From Nereocystis luetkeana (taxonomy: Eukaryota; Sar; Phaeophyceae; Laminariales; Laminariaceae), in the NCBI GenBank assembly GCA_031213475.1, contig JARUPZ010000002.1, positions 248,001 through 312,000 of the forward strand: DNA of 64,000 nt, in the 5' to 3' direction. Made by a program: the position numbers and the translations under genes. Of this stretch, positions 11,193-22,800 are shown one piece after another (positions within the stretch are counted from its first letter, which is position 1; the number at the start of each line of letters is the position of its first letter). The notes beneath the pieces are model-generated. The model did not search any database. It saw only the letters and a program-made list of their open reading frames with translations, and had not been told where the DNA came from.

Positions 11193-13980
11193 GCCACAGG
11201 GATGCTCACCATGAAACACCTACCCGTCATATTCCAAGTACAGAGAACTGCTGTACCAGTATGTCCCTTTCTCTTGTGCCACTACTGACTGTAGTAATAA
11301 GCATGCCCAAGTCTGTAGGAGATTCTACAGCAGATAGTTATGTCCGCGTATTGGTCGCGGATGCCGCTGCTTGTACTGCAGCTCAGAGGCACATAACATG
11401 TTTTTCCTACCTGCCGAAGCACAGCATCTTGCCCGCTCCTTATAATCGTTCGTGCTTCGTGCTGCTGTTCAGGACCTGGTTTTGAGTTGCGGCTTCTCTG
11501 CACTGGAGGGAGAGGGCGCGCCCTGGGTGCACTACGACTTCGACACCTTCTGCTCTGCGCTCACTCACAGCTACTGCGACTGGTGCGTCTGTTCGCACTG
11601 TGAGCGGTGTTTCTTTGTTCCTGGGATGCCCATGGGCAGTATCAGTGTTGATAGTCAGTACCACAATATAACAGCAGTTCTAACTTTGCGAACGTTGGCT
11701 TCCGGACTGCTGACTGTTGCTTCCGTTAGACGAGGTGCAGTATCTGAGAGAGTACGTGCTCTATTACGGGGGACCATAGTTAATACCTGGTAGGACGTAT
11801 GGTACACATAAGCCTATATATTTAATATTTTTTACTATTAATAACAATATTTGGGTCAGTGTGCGCTGCTCTGTACTGCACATACCGCACGTATACCTGG
11901 CATACAACAAACGCTGCCAAGTACGTATGGTATGATGTGATACCTTCCTGGATTGATATCATGGGGCTTTACTGCTGCTGTACGAGTATACGCTGCATGC
12001 TGTATATGTGCAGGTATCTGTAGTGCTATGAGTCGGTACGAGTGGTTTCTCCCAAAAACGGGACTGCAGATCTAAAAAGGTTTAGTGGCCGACTATTAAT
12101 AATTGTTAGTTACACTAGTATTCAGTCGTGAAACGGAGGTGCCGACTATCCGACTTATTTGGTTTCCTTATTTGTAAAAAGGCGTTTTTAATGCGGGATA
12201 CAGCTTTTCAACGCGAATCGCTGCGGGCTGCGGGTACCCCACAGGCCCTGTGACACTGCAGCGCGCGGCGGGAGATCCACACGCATACACATGCGCACCA
12301 TGGCGGGACAGCCTATCTCTATTGAAGGTTTAAAGGTGCCGACGACGTAACGCTTTGTCTTTCGTATATACATACCAGGTACCTGGTATGATGTTGTATA
12401 ATGAGAAGTAGATGGTTTACGACTTGCCAATCGACATGCGCGTTTCGGGCAAGGTTGGGAGAGACATTAAGCCCCTTTGATATTGAAGATAAGGGCCTAA
12501 ACAATGACAACGTTTGCTGCTATCAATTGTCTTTTGTAGAAACAGCATGCGCCCAGCAGTACAGGAATAACACAGGAAGGCCCATCTTGCGGGTTGTGCC
12601 ATCCATATGGCTCTTTGCGTTGTAACTCGCACTACAATTTGTATCATCCCCCAACCACGTATACACAGCAGTGGACGTTGCTGTTATCGTGACTGTTTGT
12701 TACCGTCACCAGCCTTTTCCCTCTGAAGTCTCAAGAGGGTTAACAAACGAGTGTCGCCACGCACGGATGCACGCCCCGGTTGTCTGTTCAATGGTGATGA
12801 ACATAGAATACGACTAACATTGGTGTCAGGGGTTCGATTCTCCGTGTGAAGTTTTGATTTATCACATGACACCAACTGCTGTCGAGATCGCCTATGATAG
12901 CGTGGGTAGGCACAATAAGACGTGGGCCGACGAGGAAGAAGGTGCTGAAACCTTTTCGCGATAAGAACGCAAGGCACGTAACGTAGTGAGGACGGAGGAG
13001 AAGGGCGTACTAAACAATATGAGTTACGACTGGCGGGGAGCAGGAGCAGGAAGGGCGAACCAAATAAAAGGGATGGACAACTAACCATCGAAAAAACAAC
13101 ATTTTTTCTGGGAATAATTTGTGCACCGCTGCCGTTTAACTGTTCAAGTCCGTACGTAGCTTGGTGATGAGGTCGCTGTCTCGCTTGTATCCCCGTCAGG
13201 TAATATTGCGCCTGAACCATTTGCTGTCACGGTTCTCTGGTCCGGGGTAAATACTTTTTTGTTGTGCACTTCTGGTTTTTGTACAACTATTGCTGAGTAA
13301 ACCGAAGCCGTTTTATTGTTGTTGAAACCTCTGTGGATCTAGGCCATAACTATTGCGATTTTCTTGGGCAAAATGAGGCAAAACAGCGTATTTTTCGCCT
13401 CCGGCGGGTCCTCCGGGGGCGGCTCCAGCAGAGCCCCATCGACCGGGGGGGATTTTTTGGCTTGCTTCGCTCGCCTGACTTTACCCGGCTAGTTGACTGT
13501 TTTCTTCAGCTGGCAAGTCGGCACCAGCCGACACACCGACTGAAGTCAGCTAGTCGGGTTCGCTTAGCGACACGAATCAAGAGCAGCGTGCAACTTGATG
13601 CACGATTGGTGCAGACGGTGGAAGCGACATCATGCGCGTAGCCTCGTGGTTCGCGGCTGGCTCCCATTCCCTGTGCTATGTGGTGATGATGCTGCTGCTG
13701 CTGGCGTGCTGCTGTCCAGGGAAGCACGTGACGACATGTGATACGATGATATGTATTATTCGCTCGTTTTGTGCGCCACTCGCTGTTGTAACAGGTCCTC
13801 CGCTGATGCCCTTGGGTGCGGCCTATCGCTAGAGACGTTGGATGCTCTCCTCGAGGTAAGCCTCGGCATCACATCATAGCTTTGCACCCCCAGAACCGAT
13901 TTTACCATATTCATGAATTTCAAGTCCTGATGGTCTGACCGCCCCGCTGATGAGATGTGCTTCATATCGTTGTATTGTTT
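11193..13980. other. Spacer with one truncated MITE; no supported gene
   Basis: No recognised coding sequence on either strand. It holds a one-ended MITE copy at 11762, a doubled 9-bp TACCWGGTA motif at 12373-12388, and a diverged hairpin at about 13486-13559. The hairpin has arms ACCCGGCTAGTTGACT and its near complement, with a smaller GTCGG..CCGAC hairpin between. Confidence 0.45.
11762..11856. mobile_element. MITE copy 2, right end missing, carrying a 7-bp insert
   Basis: The left terminal repeat (TATTACGGGGGACCATAGTT) and the interior match the 109-bp family, but homology stops after CAATATTTGG and the right inverted repeat is absent. Compared with the other copies, CCTGGTA is added right after AATA, giving AATACCTGGTAGGAC instead of AATAGGAC. 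Confidence 0.75.
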
Positions 13981-13981
13981 G

Positions 13982-14125
13982 TGTTAGGGGACGGAGCGTG
14001 GGAGAACGTGCCTTCGATGATGAAGCCCTGCACGCCAATAGTCATTTATAACGCCAGCGAAGGTATATGCAATCCTCTGCAACGTGTAACCGTCATTGCC
14101 GGTAGATCCAAACGAACACCTTCCT
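13982..14125. repeat. LTR-like direct repeat, left copy
   Basis: Matches 19440-19580 in the same orientation across shared blocks such as ATCCTCT and CCAAACGAACAC / CCAACGAACAC. Placement at the outer edges of the Copia remains suggests a terminal repeat pair. The exact LTR length cannot be set by eye. Confidence 0.5.
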
Positions 14126-14517
14126 CGCCTCTTCACAGCAGTGACGAGATCGAAGGGACCTCAAGCCAATTCAGGACCTGACTTCAAACAACGACAGTCC
14201 CGCAGGAGAAAAACCGGATACCGAGCGAAACAATACTGTGTAACACATCTACCAAACTCCCAACCATCCGAAGAAACAGTAAACAACGGCCGCATTCCAG
14301 ACGACGACCATGGCCATAAACTACGATGCCAAGCGGTGCCCTCACCCACGCCCCTCAAAGTTGCGTGAGGTGGCCACCTGACAACCGATTCCTCGCATAA
14401 CTTCAAAACATGGCCCTAATGGCTGAACGCTCAAAAACCTCACCCATCCCCAACGACAGATTCGACTGAAAAACTATCGTAAGCTTTGAGGAGCACGGGC
14501 TTTCGTCTAAAGATGTG

Positions 14518-14990
14518 CTAATGCTGTTCCCCCGAAGCTAGTTTGTACAAAGTTGGTATATAATTTTGCGAACGGAATAGCTCCCATATGAAATGAAAGC
14601 GCGTGTCAACGCGCTTGCTCCGAGCATGACTAACGGGGCTTGCAACCGACGCACTGGCTCGCTGGTTGTTCTTATAAACCCGAATGCAAGATCCGTTTAG
14701 CTCTTGGAAAATAAAATATAACACTGCGCCCGTGAACAAAGCCTCGTCACCCCTTCACCTAGGGCCACGTACTCTGCCTCTGTTGACAATGTTACTGCAC
14801 AATTCCGGGTGCTACTTGACGAACTGATGGCCGCACCCCCCAGGGTAACTGCCATATCTGTTGTAGCCGTGCCGGCCTAGTCGGCATCAATGTATCCAGC
14901 TAAATCCCACCCCTGACCCCGCACAAACGTCAGGCGTAAACCCCTAGTCCCGTCAAGGTATGCCATAATCTCCATATCTGCCTTCTAGTA
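14518..14990 (-). pseudogene. Copia RNase H fossil
   Basis: The minus strand shows the Copia RNase H pattern: an AGYIDAD-type block, a following LSTEAEYVAL block, and a C-terminal VSHARSKRVDTRFHFI block. This is the downstream end of the Copia element spanning this region. It is broken. Confidence 0.75.
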
Positions 14991-16289
14991 CCTGTCGATA
15001 GGGTGTGGAAGTGGCGCGCCACAACACGCACGGCGTTGGAGCTTTCCGGCCTCGTCATGGTCGACAGCCACACCGAGCCGCCCACAGCCTCCCTGTACGG
15101 CCAGTCTGCCTCTAGGTCCGCCCTCTGTCCGTCGACCTACGGTAGTTCCACATCACGGGTCGTGGGGATGTCGGACGATGAGTTCACGCCAAAACGATTC
15201 GACACAATGTTAATGAATTACTTCTGTAAAAAACTCCGGCGTCCCCAAGTTTTATTATCGTTCGAAAGCGCTTGCCGCATTCCAAGACTTTTCTCCGAGG
15301 TTGTTCGTGGCGAATTTCGTGATTAATGCGGCATGGCAGTCCCTGCATGTATCATCCGTGCCTGCAGTCACGATGCCATCTACATCAACGACCATATTCA
15401 GTTCTACCTCGCTGTTCACAACCGTGCGAACGGCGCACTGACCTGTCCCACACTGTTTCATACTGTATTCTACCGCGGTCTCTACTAGTAGTCCGGACCA
15501 CCGCCGTCCGCTTTGCTTTAGCCATAATTAGGTCAGGCTAGGCGAACGGTCTCACCTGGTATCTCACCACACCCACCGGGAAGCCTTATGTGTGTCTTGC
15601 GATCAAGTTTCACGCGAACGAAAGCTTTCGCGGAGTCCCAAAGTGAAAAATCTTGAGACCATGCTCATTTGCCACAGCCGCCAGGAGTTTAACAGACGCG
15701 GGCGAAGGAATTGCTGCAAACGTTTGGATGAAATGGACGCCCTGCACCTGGCTGAACCCTATCGGCCGAAAGCCTAGCCTTTATTTTCACTGTCAGGCCG
15801 TCCTTGTCCGTGTTATACGTAAAAACCTACTTGGCGCCTACTGGTTTCCGCGCTTGCGGAGGTGTCACGGCTTCGCAAGTACCGGTCGTTATTTGACCGT
15901 CTGACTCATTTTTCGTGGCCTCGTGCTACGTTGCTTTGTGGCCGGGTCGTTCTGCATCCGCTGCGAGCTGCGGGGGCGGTTCCGTTCTATGGGCGGTTCT
16001 ACATACGCCGGAAAATCACTCGGCATGCACACACTCAACTCTGTTTGTTGGATCTATCAGGATTGATATTTCCATGTGACTTTTCGGGGCGTAGGGTTAT
16101 TGTGGTTTTCATGGTAACTGTCTTTCGGACTTTTGGGTACCCGAGCTTGAACTCTGGGCTCTGATGCTATATCACTCTCCGTTTCTTTTAGCCACCCGTT
16201 ATTAAGAGACGATCTGCACGCATTGTCATCCATAGGCCGCGAGGCAGTCAAGACTAACCTGCCTGGGGACTACGCACAGTCTAGAGAAG

Positions 16290-16520
16290 AAGGGCAAAAT
16301 AGTGCTGACTATGGCTGTGCACGTCGACGACATTTTGGTTTATAGAAGGACAGGAGGTCAAGAAATTGTACTTGCAGTAGCACTCAACAAGGAATCTCCC
16401 ACGAATAATCAGCCTCTTCTTGTTTTCCAGTTACAGCTATGTCGTCTACATGCACAGCCGTAATCAGCACTATGTTGCCCTTCTTCTGTAGATAGACTAA
16501 GTGTTGGGACCAAAATAGTC
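16290..16520. repeat. Two reverse-transcriptase active-site pieces in opposite orientation
   Basis: A Copia-type catalytic block with HVDDI is readable on the plus strand at about 16315-16340 and again on the minus strand at about 16430-16455, roughly 100 bp apart and head to head. This marks inverted duplicates of one Copia segment. Both are fossil fragments. Confidence 0.65.
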
Positions 16521-16676
16521 GCAATAATTCGGCTAACGAAGGGGCTGAAGCGTAAATGCGAGAATTCAAAGATTTCGTTGCAAAACGGAGCACAGGCTTG
16601 ACTGAACCACGGCCGAGTCTGGAGCAGGTGAGTGAGGCAAGCAAACTCGCCGAAGAAACTCGGTGAGCATCGCTAG

Positions 16677-17093
16677 GGTGAAATGGTGAGGATGGTGTCC
16701 AGGCGTTCGAACAGAGCTGGGCAGGGGGAGCAGAGGGGTTTGAGTGAGCAAGCGTAGCAGCCTGGTGCTGTGGGAGACGATGTTGTGGTCCAAGAAAGAG
16801 CAGGCAGCACCATCATCACGAATCTCCCACCTATACTAACACGGCGGAGGGCATCAAGAGCTTGGAAGTGGAACCCGCCTCGGCGGGAGCATCTCCAAGT
16901 TCTTGGTGCCCTCCGCCGGGTTGGTTTAGCTGGGAGATTCGTGCTGATGGTGCTGCCTGCTCTTTCTTGGACCACAACATCGTCTTCCATGGCACGGGGC
17001 TGCGACGGCTGCGCTTGCCCACTCGGAGCCTTCTGCTCCCCCTGCCCAGCTCTGTCCAAAAGCCTGGGCATCATTCAAACCATTTCACTGTGG
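16677..17093. repeat. Long near-perfect inverted repeat (about 190-bp arms)
   Basis: The left arm, about 16677-16868, and right arm, about 16890-17093, are reverse complements over most of their length. Blocks include GGGCAGGGGGAGCAGA / its complement and GTGGTCCAAGAAAGAGCAGG / its complement. The roughly 22-bp centre is itself palindromic (CCCGCCTCGGCGGG). The hairpin sits inside the Copia remains and appears to be an inverted duplication or a foldback element inserted there. Confidence 0.82.
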
Positions 17094-19439
17094 GATACTC
17101 TCTGAGGTTCCTCGTTCTTGACCGGTCCTCTATTAATAGCTACCAGGTATCATGGCCATTGCGTCGTCCACGGTTCAAGTTGTTCAGATGTACGTGTCGA
17201 GTTACCACTAGACGTTGCCCATTCGTAGGCTTCAGCAAGCATCGATTAGCTGGATGACGATTTGGCTCAACTGGGCGACCTCGACGTGATGTGGGGCTTT
17301 AAGCTGGACGCGCTCTTGCGTGGATGCACACAAAAGGCACCTGCCGCTGGCAATGCCGACGACGGGGTAGCCGGTACGATTGGTTCGTCTGGAGGGGGCG
17401 CGGTGGACATCTTCTCGGCCCTAGCAGGGAAGGCCGCTAGCGACACAGGCGCAGCATCAACCCCCGACACCGACCAAGGGTACGGTGAGCTTCCCCCCGA
17501 GGTCCTGTCGGGGAGGGCATCGCACGCGCTCAGCGACTACTGGGGACGACTCCCGACGGTATGGGGCCGGAGGCGAGGTGAAAGCCAAAGTCTGGAGGGT
17601 GACCAACCTGCTACATAGCAGTACAGGCATGACTCGAGTTTGAATGCCTGCTGCAGCCTACGAATGGACAACGTCTGGTGGTGTCTTGACGCGTACATCC
17701 TGGACCGTGGACTACACATACTACAAGATCGCTCGATAACTCAGGGGATTTAAGCTTGTGCATGCCGAGTGGGGTTCCCGACAGATGTCGAACTACCCCC
17801 ACAGTCCTCAGCGGATGTAGAGAAATTCGAGGACAGAGCCGCGTGGCACGAGACCATGAAAATTGAGTTGGACGGTCACAACGAATGCTCGGCCCAACAG
17901 TCGTCTTTTCGTGCGACAAGCTCGTCGCCCAGCAAAAAATCTCCTGGGTTTGCACCCCGTTCTTCTCCGTTTGACCTCTACCCCGGATATTATTCGGATG
18001 GGGTGTGGGTGAAACGACGAAGCTTGAATTGAGCATTTATTGTGACCGTGTATCTCATTTTTCATGGCCTCATGCCACGCCTCTTTTAACTCGGATTCCT
18101 TTGCACCCGCCGCGGGCTGCGAGGGCGGTTGGTTCTACGTCTGCCCAGAAACTCCTCGGCGCACGCTCAACTCCCCTGTGTTGTTGACCGGTCATCTATT
18201 AATGGCCATCACGGCCATCACGTCATCCACGCCCCCGATAATCGCTGAGCTCGCGCGCTGTCCTTCGCGACAGGACCGCGGGGAGGCCCTCACCGTACGC
18301 ATTGATCGGTTTCGGGAGTTGATGCTGCGCTTGGCTGGCTTTGGACTCTCCCTGCTGGATCCGAGGGGACATCCACCACGCCTCCTTCAGACGAATCGAT
18401 TGTCTCAGCTATCCGGTCGTCAGCATCGCCGGCGGCTAGTGCCTATCGTGTGTGCTGTGTGCTCTCACTCATGAACGTGTCTAGATCGAACGCCCGCGTC
18501 ACGTCTAGGTCGCCCAGTTGAGCCAGCTCGTCATCCTGCTCATGTGCCACCCCCCCGATCACTTTGATCTGACGCGCTCTCGTCGTCTGCGATAGACCCT
18601 TCCTCTTTTATAGAGAAGGAGTCATTAATCTCCGCTCTCGTGTGCATGGATTGTTTCGCTTGCGAAAACCCTTCGCCATGGCGAACCCTATCCTGTTCAC
18701 TCGCGCAGTTCCTCCTCGACGACCCCTTGCTGCTCGGTGGTTTTGTGGAGTAGACCCTCGTGAGCTTGTTCGCTATGAAAGTAGTTGATGCTGATCGCAG
18801 ACTTGTTGCGGTTGCCCCAGGGCGAGTCATGCAGCACGGGCATTATCCCTACTACTGTTGTCGACCCTGTAGCCGTAAGGCTGAACAGGGTCCCACTCAA
18901 CGGAAATGCGATAGGGGTCTCTGACTTTGGTCTGACAAGGACACCCGTTGGGCGCCCAACGAAAATGTGTCCATCTTGATGAGAGTGAGCGGGGAAACGA
19001 GGTGATAGGATCCGGCACGTGCGCACCGCCGATCAACAGCACGTTCCCAGGACCGCGTTCCAGCCGAACAACAAAGTTAACATCACCGTATCCTTCGATC
19101 TAGCGAGTAGTATCATCGGCGATAAGCAGTTTCGACATACATTCAGTACTCAATCGTGTTGTCTGCCGAGGGCATTGCCGGACTCTGGTTGGCCGCTGCT
19201 CCTCGTAAATCGGCCATCCTCATGTTCTTCATGGGTCCATAAATAATGCCTGACTTCCCCACATCCTCTGCTAGAACTCTCGTCGAATCCCCTGTACTTC
19301 GGTGCCGGACTCCTTGCGAGTCAACCTCTTTGAAGTCATCCTGGATCCACGGGTTGCAGACATGGTGGACTACTTGTGTGTTCGTGAATCTCTGGCGGCC
19401 CCGCGGTCAGATGGAATGTTCTTTAGGTCGTTGTACTAG

Positions 19440-19580
19440 AGGATGGAACGTGGGAGAGTGAGCCTCGATGGGCAAGCCGCGAAAGCCAATAAACTCGTAA
19501 TATTGCTTGCAAAGGTGTTCTATCCTCTACAAGTTGTGATCGTCAATGCAGATAGATTCCAACGAACACAGGTATACTCG
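19440..19580. repeat. LTR-like direct repeat, right copy
   Basis: The partner of 13982-14125, in the same orientation, lying just beyond the gag-like end of the minus-strand Copia remains. It ends about 250 bp before the first recognised exon of the F-box gene. Confidence 0.5.
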
Positions 19581-19826
19581 TACTCTCATGCTGCTGCCTG
19601 CATCACCCTTGTTGGTTCAGCACGGGAGTCAACTCCCTGAGCAGCGTAACCTTACGCTATCATACGCTATCATATTATTACAACGATAAATATTATGTTG
19701 CTACACATATACGAGCGGCAGTTTATTTGGGATCGGGGTTCTGTGGGTGTGTTCGCCGCTGGGCGTGGTTTGGCTTTGATCTTTCGTGTGCCCGTCACGG
19801 TCGTGTTATTGGGTCTGATGTTGCAG

Positions 19827-22800
19827 GTTCAATCAGAGCTACCAGTGTGTGGACCAGCGATTGTTCAGGTGCTGCTTCAACGCCTGGCCACCCTTCGCCC
19901 AGGCAGCGAGGTGAGGTAGCTTGCTACGCCCTTCTGCTTCCGCGAGTGCGCGTCATGGTTGATATTTCGATGCTGTGTTTGATTCACGTAGATGTTTGAT
20001 TATCCTCCCTGCTGCTCGATCATACCACTCGCACCTGTCCGTTTCATATTCCAGCATACCAAGTATCGAGGGTTACACCGTTGCTACCGATTGCTTACGA
20101 GACGGGCCCGACTAATTAACACGTTGTACAAGTCTTGTTTTCTCTACAAGACAGACCACATCTTGCATCATCGGAGTCAAAATTCAAGTGCTGCCCGCCA
20201 CATAGACTTCTGGGTAGATGCTGTTGCTGGGGTAGATGCTGTTTTTTGTTCAAACAGCCGCTTGGTGTGCAGCTACGGTAGCAACTCCGCCCTTTAGTCC
20301 TGCCCCTACACGCCCTTTGGCCCCTCTCGGAGACATGAAACCCTCCTATCCCGCCACCCCTGCCCTATTTTTTGTTTTTGTCTCCACGTCACCCTAGGCG
20401 AAGCGATCGTTTAACTTGCTCGTGACGGGGATAGAACGCGCTCTCGATGCTTGCCCGGCGATGCCCGGCGCAACATTGGAGGCATCGATCGAGAGCTGCC
20501 TTCGACGACCCCCCCTCGATGCAAGCTCGTCGCTGCGCGCTACTCGCATGTTCGTCCACGGATTGCTCTCATTGGTTTCAAGCTCCCCGCGGTCCCTATG
20601 TCAGTCGGTGGTGCTGGTGCTGGTGAGGTTCGTGTCGGAGAGGGAATGCGAAGCGAGCGGTGAGTCTAGTACGTCTATTTTGTCGGGCGTTAGCTATACT
20701 ACGCCCTTTTCTACAGCACTGTGCCGTCCGGGCCATCCGAGGATATCCTGGCGGGTTTCCTGCTGACATGTAGGCCTCATGCGACCCTGGATTCAGCAGG
20801 AACCCAGGGCCAGCGGTGTGGGGGTCATCGCTTATTTGCGCTCGCCCCATAGCACCCACGGTTTCGGGTCAAAATGCGTGGAGTTGGACTACTGCAGGAA
20901 ACACGGTTAACGACCTCCCAGATGCCTGGCTAGACGTTTATTGCCATCACATGTTACAGGGGGCGATATTGCGAGAGTGTACAGGTCTCTCAACTTTTCC
21001 GATTGCTGCTATGGGTATATATCCTGGTGAACAAGCAATACCATCGTCAAGGATACCGCTATCCGTGGCGACATATGCATCTTGTTTTGTTTCCCGTTCA
21101 GGCCACATGAGACTCAAGCAACATATCTCGTGCACCGTCGCCAACGTATCGTATCGTACTCTGCCGCAGAATCGCAAGACCTTAAGGAAGGGTCTCCACG
21201 CGCCTTGCCCTGCGTTTCGTGTGCGGGGTCGGACACCCCCTTGGACGAAGCGAATGCCCCAGGCGCGAAATCACGACCCTTGCGCTGCAATGCGCACGCA
21301 AAGAGGGACGTCGTGTTGGAGGGAATCCTGCGATGGGCTGTGGACATTCACTTCCGACGGTGCTCGCGTGTGCTCCAGGCTTCGTTGTATCGCGCCGCAT
21401 GCGATGGGGTCAGACAAGCACTGAACGCCGCTACGGTTGCGTCCGGGCGCGTCTCTCCCCCCTCGTTCCCGCTCGCGTGTAGACTGCTGCTCTCGTTCGT
21501 GGGGGGGCTTGCAGGCGATGATGGCGAGTGTGTCGCTTCGTTCCTTCAAAAGCGTTGCGCTGCTGAGCTACTGCCTTATGTCGCTGATGCGAATTCGACG
21601 CCTTGGGCTAGATCGACGGAAAGGCGTGCCATCGTCGGGGCAGCAGGACCTGAACTTCCTGTTCTTGAAGGGTACGTAGGTCACCTGTGTCTCTGTCGAC
21701 ATGTGAGCGACACGACAGCCGCGTCCCATCTCTTGTGGCTATCGCGACAAGCTCTGGTGGCCCTTCGTCTGCTGGACAACCCGAGTCCGATGGCAACAGC
21801 TCATCGACAGCAATCGATTTCTGCGGTTTTGAGGTCGCTTTCTCACGCGCTCGCCCTTCTTCTCACCCGACCCATGCGGGGCAACGGCAGCACAAGCGGT
21901 GTGCCCGATAGCGCAGGGAACTTGCTAGAAATACTTTTCGATAGCGAGGCGCGCCCGCTGGCAGGTTTGCCCAGGCCTCTGGCCGAGGCGGCCCTTGGCG
22001 TGCTGCAAAAGGCGGGTTTTCTGCAGCTCGCCCGCTCAGAGGTTCTGCTGGGTGCTCGTCCCGCGCGGACAGCGGAGCAGGAAGTTGGCACGGCGGGAAG
22101 AAGCGATGCAAGCGTCACCAAATCGGACACGACGGCTGGGGTACGAGTAAAAGGCGATCATTTCTCCGGCGGCGTGGACTTTCGCCTGGCAAGCTTTGCG
22201 TTCAGCAGAACCTGGTCGCTCGCCGCGGCAGGCGTGGACTCACACCTTCCATTGATAAAGCGCCAGAGAGGCTTAGGGGGTTCAGGCGATGGCGATTCAA
22301 GGGACAGCTCTGATGGGGACTCCGACGAGGGGGAATCGGATGGAAATTGCGAGGACGAGTCGACCAGGGAGAACGGATGGGGAAGCGTGCCGGACGAAGT
22401 AGCCTTGCGCGTGTTTTCATTTATGACCCCGAAGCGAGTGTGTCGCCTCATGTGCGTTGATCGCGCGTGGCGGGAGCTGCTTTTAGTGGAGAGGGTGTGG
22501 AAGCCTCTGTTTGAAGCTCGCTGGCCTTTGGAGGGGATGAAGGATAGCGAGGATCTCGCGCGTGCCTCTGAAAAACTTCTGCAAACGGTTAGTTCCGAGG
22601 AAGGTACAAAGCGCAAGAGAAAACGAGGGAAGTCCAACGTCGTACACTGGCCGCTTCCCGAGGTGAGCTATGTAACGTTTGCTGCCAGAACTTTCTGCTG
22701 GGAAACGTAGACGGGGATTCTTATTTGAACCATATGTGGCTGGATAGCCAGGTGCCTCTCTGTGTCAATATATTGGGGTACCCTGGCACAAGGGGGCTAT

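Larger units (their letters stand above)
13982..19580 (-). mobile_element. Fossil Copia-like LTR retrotransposon, rearranged
   Basis: A degraded Copia (Ty1) family element read mainly on the minus strand. Two direct repeats about 140 bp long (13982-14125 and 19440-19580) look like parts of its LTRs. Pieces in minus-strand order are: gag-like sequence around 18.5-19.04 kb; the start of the reverse transcriptase domain around 18.06 kb; the catalytic-site region around 16.38-16.52 kb; and RNase H with the C-terminal HARSK region at 14.99-14.52 kb. Extra pieces in the opposite orientation (17.2-17.6, 17.77-17.9, 16.29-16.37 kb) indicate a second copy or internal inversions. It is heavily broken, with many disabling changes, and looks old. 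Boundaries are approximate. Confidence 0.72.

Noticed and set aside
12759-12849. tRNA-like segment with a 7-bp acceptor-like pairing and GGTTCGATTC
   Set aside because: The T-stem overlaps the acceptor strand, no convincing D-arm or anticodon stem forms, and the A-box is poor; probably chance.
20816-21424. 202-codon plus-strand frame overlapping the F-box gene
   Set aside because: Out of frame with the phase-consistent exon 21170-22662 and mostly intronic.
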